NCBI GenBank assembly: GCA_947505195.1
Contig: CANNIM010000002.1
Coordinates: forward strand, 1-43,772
Source of the DNA: Actinomycetota bacterium
Lineage (GTDB): Bacteria; Actinomycetota; Actinomycetes; Nanopelagicales; Nanopelagicaceae
Reading direction: 5' to 3'
Length of the DNA: 43,772 nucleotides
Part shown: in pieces, positions 37,064-43,772 of the stretch
Layout: every line of letters begins with the position of its first letter
Numbering within the stretch: position 1 is the first letter of the stretch
The notes under the pieces: generated by a model
What the model was told of the DNA's origin: nothing
The model's database searches: none
Seen by the model: only the letters and a program-made list of their open reading frames with translations
Position numbers and translations under genes: made by a program

Positions 37064-37912
37064 GTGACGCTCAAGATTGCCGTACCGAATAAGGGTTCAC
37101 TCGCGGAGAGTTCTGCGTTAATGCTTAAAGAGGCAGGATATCGCCAACGTACAGACCTTCGAGATTTGGTATTTATCGATCCCGATAATGATGTGGAATT
37201 TTATTATTTACGACCGAGAGATATTGCGGTCTATGTTGGAAGCGGCGAACTTGAAGCAGGAATAACAGGAAGAGACTTATTGCTGGACTCTGGGGCTGAT
37301 GCCTCAGAAATTTTGCCACTCGATTTCGGAAAGAGTACTTTCAGATTTGCTGGGCCTTTAGAAAAGAAATTTCGTGAGGTAGATCTAGCAGGCAAAAGAA
37401 TTGCTACCGCTTATCCTGGATTACTCCAAAACTATTTGGCTGGTAAAAATATGAAGGCCGCTATTGTTCGATTGGATGGTGCTGTCGAAAGTGCTATTCG
37501 ACTTGGCGTTGCAGATGCGATTGCTGACGTAGTTTCGACCGGTGGAACGCTGCGGGCTGCGGGCCTAGCGATATTCGGTGATGTTCTTCTGCAGAGTGAA
37601 GCGATTCTGATCACGCGTAACGGCTCAACCCAACTTCCAGTTATCGACACACTGGCACGTAGATTAAGTGGTGTTGTTATTGCTCGGCAATACGTCTTGG
37701 TTGACTACGACATTAAAAGTGTTGACCTGAAACGCGCCTGTGCGTTGACTCCTGGAATCGAATCACCAACTATTTCGCCACTTCAGAAATCAGACTGGAG
37801 CGCAGTTCGAGCAATGGTTAAACGTTCTGACATAAATAGAATCATGGATGAGTTGTGGTCGGTTGGTGCTAGAGGGATTCTGGTAACTGACATTCACGCC
37901 TGCCGTCTTTAG
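37064..37912 (+). CDS. hisG: ATP phosphoribosyltransferase (long form)
   Basis: A 282-residue HisG of the long, self-regulated class, condensing ATP and PRPP. IAVPNKGSL opens the protein, a GITGRDLL segment follows, the PRPP loop reads DVVSTGGTLRAAGL, and the last 75 or so residues form the ACT-like domain for histidine feedback, ending GARGILVTDIHACRL. A GTG start with AGGAAA upstream. It converges on serB with three bases between stops and no visible terminator. Confidence 0.95.
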   Translation: MTLKIAVPNKGSLAESSALMLKEAGYRQRTDLRDLVFIDPDNDVEFYYLRPRDIAVYVGSGELEAGITGRDLLLDSGADASEILPLDFGKSTFRFAGPLEKKFREVDLAGKRIATAYPGLLQNYLAGKNMKAAIVRLDGAVESAIRLGVADAIADVVSTGGTLRAAGLAIFGDVLLQSEAILITRNGSTQLPVIDTLARRLSGVVIARQYVLVDYDIKSVDLKRACALTPGIESPTISPLQKSDWSAVRAMVKRSDINRIMDELWSVGARGILVTDIHACRL

Positions 37913-37915
37913 CAA

Positions 37916-39121
37916 TTAGCTTTCGAGGTCCACACTTTCAATCTCTTTGCGCGTAATTCCCATCAGATATAAAACGGAGTCTAGATACGGTGAAGTTATG
38001 GAGCTATCTGCTGCCGCCTGAACGGCTGGTTTCGCGTTGAAAGCAATTCCTAGTCCCGCAATCTCAAGCATCCCCAGGTCGTTAGCACCATCACCGATTG
38101 CAATTGTCTGAGAGAGAGCAACCCCTTCTTTAGCGGCGAATTCCCGCAGGGCATCTGCTTTTGCAGCTCGATCAATAACCGCTCCAGTTAATTTTCCGGT
38201 TAACTTTCCACCGGAGGTTTCTAAGGTATTCGCACGGTAGAAATCAATATTCAGTTCTTTTAATAGAGGCTCGATTACATTTAGAAAACCACCAGAAACA
38301 ACGCCGACCTTATGGCCCAGGCGGTGCAGTGTGCGAATCAAAGTTCGAGCCCCTGGGGTAAGAGTTATCTCAGCTTTAACTTCATCAAGAATTGCCACAT
38401 CAGCACCAGTTAAAAGTGCAACGCGGGCGCTTAGTGAACTGACGAAATCTAATTCACCTCGCATCGCAGAATCGGTAATGGCGGAAACTTGATCTCCAAC
38501 GCCATATCTAGACGCAATTAAATCTATTACTTCCTGTTGAATAAGCGTTGAATCCATATCGAGTAAGACAATTCTTTTCGCACGTCTGGTAAGCCCACTT
38601 TGCTCAACTGCAATATCAATCCCATTCGCGCGAGCTATTTCCGCAAGTTCGCGTTGAATAATTTTAAGGTCGTTCTCATTTGATTCGAGAGTGACTTCAA
38701 ATTCGATTGCCGTTAGGGGATAGGAGGCGGTGCGATGAATTCGGTCGATATTCCCGCCTTGTTCTGCAATCTTTGTGGCGAGAGCGGCTACTCCAGATGG
38801 CAATAGCTTTTGCGATAGCGCCACAATATGCAAGTTTGAGTTTTTTACATCTCGCTTCGATTCATCCGTGAAATCAATAGCCAAATCCAAACCGAGTTGA
38901 TTGGTTCTCTCTAAGAGATCTTTCTCGATTGCAGATTCGTGGGCCGGATCGAGAGAAATCAATGCCGTAAGGATCAAACGCCCTCTTATTACAACTTGCT
39001 CAATATCTAAAATTGCTATGGCGAAGGGTTCTAAGCAAGCAAAAAGGGCTTGAGTAACTCCCGGAGCATCGATTCCAGAAATTAGTATTAGGCCAGTGTG
39101 TTCTAATTTTTCTTGGCTCAT
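37916..39121 (-). CDS. serB: Phosphoserine phosphatase with N-terminal ACT domains
   Basis: A 401-residue SerB of the mycobacterial SerB2 type. Residues about 8-175 form two ACT-like domains (one begins GLILISGIDAPG), which in relatives sense serine or other amino acids; residues about 183-401 are the HAD phosphatase, with nucleophile Asp188 in LLDMDSTLI, VSGGF, and GDGANDLGML. It performs the last step of serine synthesis. A TAATCT box six bases ahead of ATG 39121 implies a leaderless transcript, divergent from the ABC ATPase, the same neighbour as in mycobacteria. Confidence 0.95.
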   Translation of the reverse strand: MSQEKLEHTGLILISGIDAPGVTQALFACLEPFAIAILDIEQVVIRGRLILTALISLDPAHESAIEKDLLERTNQLGLDLAIDFTDESKRDVKNSNLHIVALSQKLLPSGVAALATKIAEQGGNIDRIHRTASYPLTAIEFEVTLESNENDLKIIQRELAEIARANGIDIAVEQSGLTRRAKRIVLLDMDSTLIQQEVIDLIASRYGVGDQVSAITDSAMRGELDFVSSLSARVALLTGADVAILDEVKAEITLTPGARTLIRTLHRLGHKVGVVSGGFLNVIEPLLKELNIDFYRANTLETSGGKLTGKLTGAVIDRAAKADALREFAAKEGVALSQTIAIGDGANDLGMLEIAGLGIAFNAKPAVQAAADSSITSPYLDSVLYLMGITRKEIESVDLES

Positions 39122-39127
39122 GGTCCT

Positions 39128-39133
39128 AGATTA
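39128..39133 (-). promoter_or_regulatory. Putative -10 box (TAATCT), leaderless start of serB
   Basis: Reverse-strand TAATCT ends six bases before ATG 39121; no ribosome site is seen. It shares a 59-base divergent region with the ABC ATPase promoter. Confidence 0.55.
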
Positions 39134-39167
39134 GCGGTTCGGCGCATTAACTTGCTCCCGATACAGG

Positions 39168-39173
39168 TATCTT
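39168..39173 (+). promoter_or_regulatory. Putative -10 box (TATCTT), leaderless start of ABC ATPase
   Basis: TATCTT ends seven bases before GTG 39181, without a Shine-Dalgarno sequence. Confidence 0.5.
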
Positions 39174-39180
39174 TACGCCT

Positions 39181-39966
39181 GTGGCCCAGGTTCTGCAAGT
39201 AGAGAATGTAACTGTTGTTCGTGACGGTAAAACTATTCTTGGTCCAATTGATTGGCAAGTTAATGAGAACGAACGATGGGTAATTCTTGGACCCAATGGC
39301 GCCGGAAAATCGACGCTCTTCTCACTCTGTTCTAGTCAGATTCATCCAACTACTGGCACCGTCCATATTCTCGGATCGAAATTAGGCGCTGTAGATGTAT
39401 TTGAGCTTCGCCCCAGAATTGGTTTCATGGGATCAACCCTCGTAAACCAATTTCCTGAAGATGAAAAAGTTTTGGATGTGGTTTTAACTGCAGCGTACGC
39501 AATGTTAGGCAGATGGCAAGAAGCATATGAACTTTGGGATGAATCTAGAGCGCAAGGACTTTTAACAACTCTCGGAGTTCGCGAATTAGCCGAGCGAAAG
39601 TTCTTCACTCTAAGTGAAGGTGAGAAGAAGCGAACGCTTATCGCGAGATCATTAATGGCCGATCCAGAAATTCTTTTGCTTGATGAGCCGGCGGCTGGTT
39701 TGGATTTAGGTGGTCGTGAGGACCTGCTTCGCCGCTTTGATGCCCTGGCATCCGATCCATACTCACCTGCGACGCTCATGATTACACATCACATAGAAGA
39801 AATCCCTGCTGGCTCAACCCATGCGCTCTTGTTGAAATCAGGACATATCGTTGCAAGTGGCGCAATAGGCGGAGTCGTCACTTCGGAGAATTTGACTACT
39901 GCCTATGAGATGCCAATCAACGTTGCTGTGACTAATAATCGTTTTACAGCAAACGCAATCAGTTAG
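39181..39966 (+). CDS. Lone ABC transporter-type ATP-binding protein
   Basis: A 261-residue ABC ATPase with Walker A GPNGAGKS at 37-44, signature LSEGEKKR near 143, Walker B LLLDEPAAGLD near 165, and a switch His in THHIEE. No permease or binding protein gene is adjacent, and the protein has one nucleotide-binding domain only, so it may serve an orphan transporter or a non-transport role. Actinomycetota often carry such a gene next to serB; the substrate is not known. ung follows after ten bases. Confidence 0.88.
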   Translation: MAQVLQVENVTVVRDGKTILGPIDWQVNENERWVILGPNGAGKSTLFSLCSSQIHPTTGTVHILGSKLGAVDVFELRPRIGFMGSTLVNQFPEDEKVLDVVLTAAYAMLGRWQEAYELWDESRAQGLLTTLGVRELAERKFFTLSEGEKKRTLIARSLMADPEILLLDEPAAGLDLGGREDLLRRFDALASDPYSPATLMITHHIEEIPAGSTHALLLKSGHIVASGAIGGVVTSENLTTAYEMPINVAVTNNRFTANAIS

Positions 39967-39976
39967 AACTGACTGA

Positions 39977-40606
39977 ATGCTTTACGAAAAACTGCCCTCG
40001 CAATGGCAGGAAGCTATTCCGGACTCAAAACGCCTTTTGTCTAGAATTGATCTTCCCAAATTACGTATTCCAGAAGATGGTTTAATTTTTAAAGCCTTCG
40101 AGATTCCTATTGAATCTATCAAGGTAGTGATTCTGGGCCAAGACCCATATCCAACACCAGAACACGCAATGGGTTTGGCTTTTAGCGTTCCAAGCGATGT
40201 CAAGAAGTTTCCGCCCACTCTTAAGAATATTTTTAAGGAGTTATCCGAAGATGTTGGTGTAATTCCCAGCACTGGGAATCTCTACCCTTTACAAGATAAG
40301 GGCGTATTTCTTTTAAATCGAGTTCTTACAACCACACCGCATTTAAGTCAGGCGCATGCGAATATTGGTTGGGAGATTTTTACTGAAGCTGTGGTTAAAT
40401 TTCTATCGCAACGACCAGTTGTTTTTATTTTATGGGGGAAGAGCGCACAGGAGCTTGCACCGCTAATAGATACATCGAAACTGATAATCGGAGTACATCC
40501 AAGTCCACTCTCGGCTTATCGTGGTTTCTTCGGTTCCAAACCCTTCAGTGAAGCCAACGTCAAGCTGGCAAAATTAGGCGTTAACGCAATCGATTGGAAA
40601 TTTTAG
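39977..40606 (+). CDS. ung: Uracil-DNA glycosylase, family 1
   Basis: A 209-residue glycosylase removing uracil from DNA. The water-activating Asp56 is in GQDPYP and the catalytic His174 in HPSPLSAYRGFFG. Pro instead of His at the end of GQDPYH is shared with mycobacterial Ung, as I recall, and does not suggest loss of activity. Its last 26 bases overlap the 3' end of the convergent membrane protein gene. Confidence 0.95.
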   Translation: MLYEKLPSQWQEAIPDSKRLLSRIDLPKLRIPEDGLIFKAFEIPIESIKVVILGQDPYPTPEHAMGLAFSVPSDVKKFPPTLKNIFKELSEDVGVIPSTGNLYPLQDKGVFLLNRVLTTTPHLSQAHANIGWEIFTEAVVKFLSQRPVVFILWGKSAQELAPLIDTSKLIIGVHPSPLSAYRGFFGSKPFSEANVKLAKLGVNAIDWKF

Positions 40607-41270
40607 AGACCAAGCCCAAATTCGTTGCAATTGAATTACCAATGAAGAGGGCGAACATTGCAGTCCCGATGCCGAGCGATCCCCCTAGCAATTTTCCAAT
40701 GATGAGAACGGTTAGCTCAACGCTCAGCCTTGCTCTTGAGATTCTGATCCCGGTATGTCGGTGAATTGATGTCATAAGTCCGTCTCTAGGTCCAGCTCCC
40801 ATTCCACAAGTTATATATAGAGCCGAGCCTGCACCAACTAAACCAATTCCGATTAAAACGTAGAGAATCTGCAGAAACAGAAAGTCACGAACCTCTGGCA
40901 CATGGTCAACACCAATCTGAATGAATACCGCAATAACCGCAATATTGCTTAGAGTTCCAAGACCGGGTTTCTCTCGTAACGGCCACCAGAGCGCAAGAAC
41001 GCAGATTGAAACCAGGGCGGTACTTTCTCCGATCGTAAGTCCAGTTTGAAGCGACAGACCTTCGGCCAATACAACCCAGGGGGAGTTTCCAATTGTTGAT
41101 TGAATTAGAAGTGATTCACCTAGACCGAATAGCGCTAATCCCAAAAACAAAACAACACCAATTCGTGGGGTCAAAGCCCAACGGTTTTTTGCTGTCCAGG
41201 GCGTGATCGGGATTGTTCGTGCCGGTTTCAGGAAGTGAGTAATTTTCTCGCCAGCGCCTCTTAAATTCAC
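40581..41270 (-). CDS. YczE/YitT-like integral membrane protein
   Basis: A 229-residue polytopic membrane protein with about five hydrophobic segments. Characteristic wording includes FGLGESLLIQSTIGNSPW near 50-66 and YITCGMGAGPRDGLM near 155-168, a glycine-rich conserved loop seen in YczE/YitT-type proteins. Function unknown. The start is GTG 41270, with a TAGACT box six bases before it. Its stop region overlaps ung by 26 bases in the convergent orientation. Confidence 0.75.
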   Translation of the reverse strand: MNLRGAGEKITHFLKPARTIPITPWTAKNRWALTPRIGVVLFLGLALFGLGESLLIQSTIGNSPWVVLAEGLSLQTGLTIGESTALVSICVLALWWPLREKPGLGTLSNIAVIAVFIQIGVDHVPEVRDFLFLQILYVLIGIGLVGAGSALYITCGMGAGPRDGLMTSIHRHTGIRISRARLSVELTVLIIGKLLGGSLGIGTAMFALFIGNSIATNLGLVSKISNRLR

Positions 41271-41276
41271 TGTTAG

Positions 41277-41282
41277 AGTCTA
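41277..41282 (-). promoter_or_regulatory. Putative -10 box (TAGACT), leaderless start of YczE-like gene
   Basis: Reverse-strand TAGACT ends six bases before GTG 41270. The 37-base divergent region also holds the DUF554 ribosome site. Confidence 0.5.
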
Positions 41283-41307
41283 CCGATTCGACCGGAGGTT
41301 TAAGCAG

Positions 41308-42042
41308 ATGTTTACGGGTCTTGGAACAATAATTAATGTTCTTGCAATACTTGTTGGTTCAGGGATAGGTATTTTTGCGGGTTCGAAATTTAAAGAAGAA
41401 ACTCGAGAGCTGATCACAACAGCCCTCGGCTTTGTAACGTTATTGGCTGCCGCAGATGCCATTCGTCATTTGTGGAACAAAGATTTTATAGGGGCGCTTC
41501 CGAAAGGCTGGGCAATTCTTGCGGTTCTTGCTTCGCTTCTGTTGGGTGCACTAATTGGAAACGCTCTTGCGATTGAGAAGCGGCTGGAAGTCGTTGGCAT
41601 CAGTTTGAAAAATCGATTTGATCCGAATGGTTCAAGCCCATTCGTTGATGGCTTTGTATCAGCATCACTTTTATTCGTAATTGGCCCAATGGCAATACTC
41701 GGTTCAATTAGTGATGGCACGGGCGCGGGGATTGATTTATTAGTTCTTAAGAGCATTCTTGACGGCGTCACCTCAATCGCATTTGCGGCAACTTTAGGTT
41801 GGGGAGTTGCAGTATCGGCACTGCCTGTTGGGATTTATCAATTTGCCTGGACCAGTGTTGGACTAGTTCTTGGCGCAGTGTTACCGGATTATCAAATATT
41901 AGCGATGACCGTTACCGGTGGAATTCTGCTCCTTGGAATAGGTTTGCGCATGCTCAAAATAAAGCAAGTGCCGGTAGGAAATCTCCTACCAGCACTATTC
42001 CTTGCCCCAATGATTGCAGCGTTACTACATAACTTTAACTAG
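41308..42042 (+). CDS. DUF554 family membrane protein
   Basis: A 244-residue protein with about seven hydrophobic segments and the DUF554/YqgA opening GTIINVLAILVGSGIGI; SASLLFVIGPMAILGS and the DGVTSIAFA segment are also typical. It is probably a transporter-like protein but no substrate is known. A GGAGG precedes ATG 41308. It converges with the alcohol dehydrogenase, five bases between stops. Confidence 0.85.
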   Translation: MFTGLGTIINVLAILVGSGIGIFAGSKFKEETRELITTALGFVTLLAAADAIRHLWNKDFIGALPKGWAILAVLASLLLGALIGNALAIEKRLEVVGISLKNRFDPNGSSPFVDGFVSASLLFVIGPMAILGSISDGTGAGIDLLVLKSILDGVTSIAFAATLGWGVAVSALPVGIYQFAWTSVGLVLGAVLPDYQILAMTVTGGILLLGIGLRMLKIKQVPVGNLLPALFLAPMIAALLHNFN

Positions 42043-42047
42043 CGAAT

Positions 42048-43088
42048 TTAGAACTTCTTGGCATCAATTACAAAGCGATACTTCACATCGCTTTTTACGG
42101 TCCGTTCGTAAGCCTCATTTATATATGAAGGTTCGATTACTTCAACATCGCTCACAATATTGTGTTCACCGCAGAAGTTGAGCATTTCTTGGGTCTGTGA
42201 AATTCCACCAATCATTGAACCTGCAAGAGAGCGGCGCTGAGCTAGAAGCGTTGGTGTACTTATTTCATATGGTTTGCCCGGCAAACCGATCAATACTAAT
42301 GTTCCATCCAATTTCAAACGTTCTAGGAATGGCGTCAAATCCATATCCGCAGAAACTGTATTTAGAATCAAATCGAAATCTTTGGCCATCGCTGCCAAAG
42401 TTGCTGGGTCCTTTGTTACGACGAAATCATGCGCTCCCATCTTCTTTGCATCCGCCTCTTTAGAAGGAGAATGCGAAAAGACGGTTGTGTGTGCGCCAAG
42501 AGCGACTGAGAATTTAAGTCCCATGTGCCCAAGCCCGCCAAGCCCAATGATTCCGACCTTCTTACCTTTTCCGGCTCCCCAATTCTTAAGTGGTGAATAG
42601 AGCGTTATACCTGCGCATAGAAGTGGCGCGACTCCAGCCATATCTAAATTTGCGGGAATAGTTACGGCGTAATCTTGATCGACAATAAAAGTATCGGAGT
42701 ATCCGCCTTGTGCAACTGTTTTGCCATCGCGTTCGTAACCATTATAGGTACCAGTCATTCCCTCGATGCAGTATTGCTCAAGTCCTGATTTGCATGAGTC
42801 ACATTTACGGCAAGAATCTATGAAAACACCGACACCTATGCGGTCGCCAACTTTAAATTTTGTGACTGAGCTTCCAATTTCTGTTACAACGCCGGCAATT
42901 TCATGACCTGGCACCATAGGAAATATTGCTGGCCCCCACTCTTCGCGGGCTTGATGGATATCTGAATGGCAAATTCCGGCATATTCAATTTGTAGCGCAA
43001 CATCTGCTGGTCGCAATTCACGTCTAGAAAAGGTAAATGGAACTAAGGCCTTTGATGCTTCTAGAACTGCGTATCCCTTTGACTGCAT
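42048..43088 (-). CDS. Zinc-dependent NAD(P) alcohol dehydrogenase
   Basis: A 346-residue medium-chain dehydrogenase of the cinnamyl-alcohol/YahK-AdhC group. The catalytic zinc Cys lies in GICHSDIHQ, GHEIAGVV follows, four structural-zinc cysteines lie in CRKCDSCKSGLEQYC, and the Rossmann loop reads GLGGLGHMG. The aldehyde or alcohol used is unknown. The frame opens at 43115, but ATG 43088 has an AGGGAG site at the right distance and gives the usual N-terminus. Confidence 0.92.
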   Translation of the reverse strand: MQSKGYAVLEASKALVPFTFSRRELRPADVALQIEYAGICHSDIHQAREEWGPAIFPMVPGHEIAGVVTEIGSSVTKFKVGDRIGVGVFIDSCRKCDSCKSGLEQYCIEGMTGTYNGYERDGKTVAQGGYSDTFIVDQDYAVTIPANLDMAGVAPLLCAGITLYSPLKNWGAGKGKKVGIIGLGGLGHMGLKFSVALGAHTTVFSHSPSKEADAKKMGAHDFVVTKDPATLAAMAKDFDLILNTVSADMDLTPFLERLKLDGTLVLIGLPGKPYEISTPTLLAQRRSLAGSMIGGISQTQEMLNFCGEHNIVSDVEVIEPSYINEAYERTVKSDVKYRFVIDAKKF

Positions 43089-43149
43089 TTTTCTCCCTTT
43101 GGTTAACTTATTCATTCTATGGTTTAACGAGTTGCGATTTTACTTCTCG

Positions 43150-43233
43150 TGTCCGAGAGGGGACTTGAACCCCTAATCCCTTGCGGGAACTAACACCTCA
43201 AGCTAGCGCGTCTGCCAATTCCGCCACCCGGAC
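43150..43233 (-). tRNA. tRNA-Leu (anticodon GAG)
   Basis: The reverse strand folds as a class II tRNA: acceptor stem GTCCGGG with CTCGGAC (one G-T pair), a D-arm with GGC, an anticodon arm CTAGC-TTGAGGT-GTTAG giving anticodon GAG, a variable arm CCCGC-AA-GGG typical of tRNA-Leu, and TTCAAGT in the T loop. The discriminator is A and no CCA is encoded. Confidence 0.93.
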
Positions 43234-43257
43234 CGATGGAAATCATTGAGTGGCGCA

Positions 43258-43287
43258 ACGATACCAATCGCACGCGCATCATCACAA
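43258..43287 (-). promoter_or_regulatory. Probable tRNA-Leu promoter
   Basis: Reverse-strand TTGTGA (43287-43282) and TATCGT (43263-43258) are separated by 18 bases, each matching four of six consensus positions, and lie 25 bases before the mature tRNA 5' end. Confidence 0.45.
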
Positions 43288-43306
43288 TTGAGGCAAGATA
43301 GGGCCT

Positions 43307-43772
43307 ATGTTAAAGAAGGCAAAGAATGCGAAGACAGAAAATATGGCTATTACAGGCCCAATTGATATTGCTCTCTTGGAAGAGGAATGTATTTCAATCT
43401 CCCAGGAAATGATTCGGATTCCAAGCGTTAATTTTGGTGACGGAGTTGGCGATGAGAGATCAATGGCGGATTATGTTGCCAAGAAGCTCGCCGAAGTAGG
43501 AATAGATTCAGAGCAAATTGTCACTGGAGAAAATCGCGTAAATGTTGTAGCAAAAATTGTGGGAGTGGATCAAAGTCGACCTGGCCTTGTCGTGCATGGA
43601 CACCTCGACGTAGTTCCAGCGAGTGCTGACGATTGGACCGTAAACCCATTTGGTGGAGAGATTAAAGATGGCTATTTATGGGGTCGTGGCGCAGTCGATA
43701 TGAAAGATATGGATGCGATGATTCTTGCGATAGTTCGCGCCTGGAAGCGATCTAATTACCAGCCTCCAAGAA
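43307..43772 (+). CDS. M20-family metallopeptidase, N-terminal part (runs off the window)
   Basis: The frame is open from ATG 43307 to the window end (155 codons). It encodes the N-terminal catalytic domain of an M20/ArgE/DapE-type zinc hydrolase: the HGHLDVVP motif with metal-ligand His and catalytic Asp, then GRGAVDMKDMDA with the bridging Asp. The last ligands lie outside the window. Substrate (dipeptide or acyl amino acid) is undetermined. An alternative in-frame ATG is at 43343; neither has a clear ribosome site, and a CAAGAT seven bases before 43307 may be a leaderless -10. Confidence 0.87.
   Translation, partial: MLKKAKNAKTENMAITGPIDIALLEEECISISQEMIRIPSVNFGDGVGDERSMADYVAKKLAEVGIDSEQIVTGENRVNVVAKIVGVDQSRPGLVVHGHLDVVPASADDWTVNPFGGEIKDGYLWGRGAVDMKDMDAMILAIVRAWKRSNYQPPR

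Noticed and set aside
39342-39779. Antisense frame of 145 codons opposite the ABC ATPase
   Set aside because: Ser/Pro/Lys-rich shadow of the Walker and signature region.
40139-40156. Ung motif GQDPYP as a disabling change
   Set aside because: The catalytic Asp and His are present and mycobacterial Ung has the same Pro.
1-43772. CRISPR arrays, insertion sequences, prophage or defence systems
   Set aside because: No direct-repeat arrays, transposase or phage-like frames were seen; nearly all DNA is covered by recognisable core genes.

Overview
The window looks like a gene-dense housekeeping segment from a small-genome, moderate-to-low GC member of the Actinomycetota. The inference rests on gene order and on signature genes: a BldD-type regulator between nusB and pyrR, a mycobacterial-type integration host factor (mIHF) domain next to gmk/rpoZ/coaBC/metK/priA, a helicase-dead PriA, EF-P with a PGKGP loop, and many GTG/TTG or leaderless starts. 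The base composition (by eye in the mid-40s % GC) and almost absent intergenic DNA fit the streamlined freshwater acI lineage (Nanopelagicales), but a genus cannot be proved from the sequence alone. No rRNA, CRISPR, insertion sequence, prophage or integron is visible; the only RNA gene is a tRNA-Leu(GAG).

Layout. 1-386 (-): start of a DUF349 protein. 569-12588 (+): metallo-beta-lactamase-fold hydrolase, hisS, aspS, a lipoprotein, a divergent FtsH-like AAA+ protease, a DUF948 protein, alaS, ruvX, mltG and aroE. 12640-16309 (+): a small A24 prepilin peptidase, then the shikimate run aroC-aroK-aroB-aroQ. 16409-17376 (+): efp and nusB. 17382-17867 (-): BldD homologue. 17992-31297 (+): pyrR-pyrB-pyrC-carA-carB-pyrK-pyrD-pyrF, i.e. 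all of de novo UMP synthesis except pyrE, followed by an mIHF-guanylate kinase fusion, rpoZ, coaBC and metK. 31304-36036 (+): priA, def, fmt, rsmB. 36092-37912 (+): rpe, hisE, hisG. 37916-39121 (-) serB faces a lone ABC ATPase and ung (+). Then a YczE-like membrane protein (-), DUF554 (+), a zinc alcohol dehydrogenase (-), tRNA-Leu (-) and the start of an M20 peptidase (+).

How it works together. The region joins translation (four tRNA-synthetase/peptide-processing blocks), aromatic and pyrimidine synthesis, and cell-wall/membrane quality control. Most genes overlap by 1-8 bases or abut, so translational coupling is expected. Two control signals are readable: a PyrR-binding hairpin that sequesters the pyrR Shine-Dalgarno sequence, and a recurring TANNNT box 6-7 bases ahead of start codons, indicating leaderless mRNAs at eight promoters.

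The points most worth following are the in-frame mIHF-guanylate kinase fusion, the BldD homologue with an altered c-di-GMP motif, the leaderless promoter set, the PyrR translational switch, and the FtsH-like protease with inserts in its AAA+ core. No wholly new system is evident; the rest is ordinary core genome.
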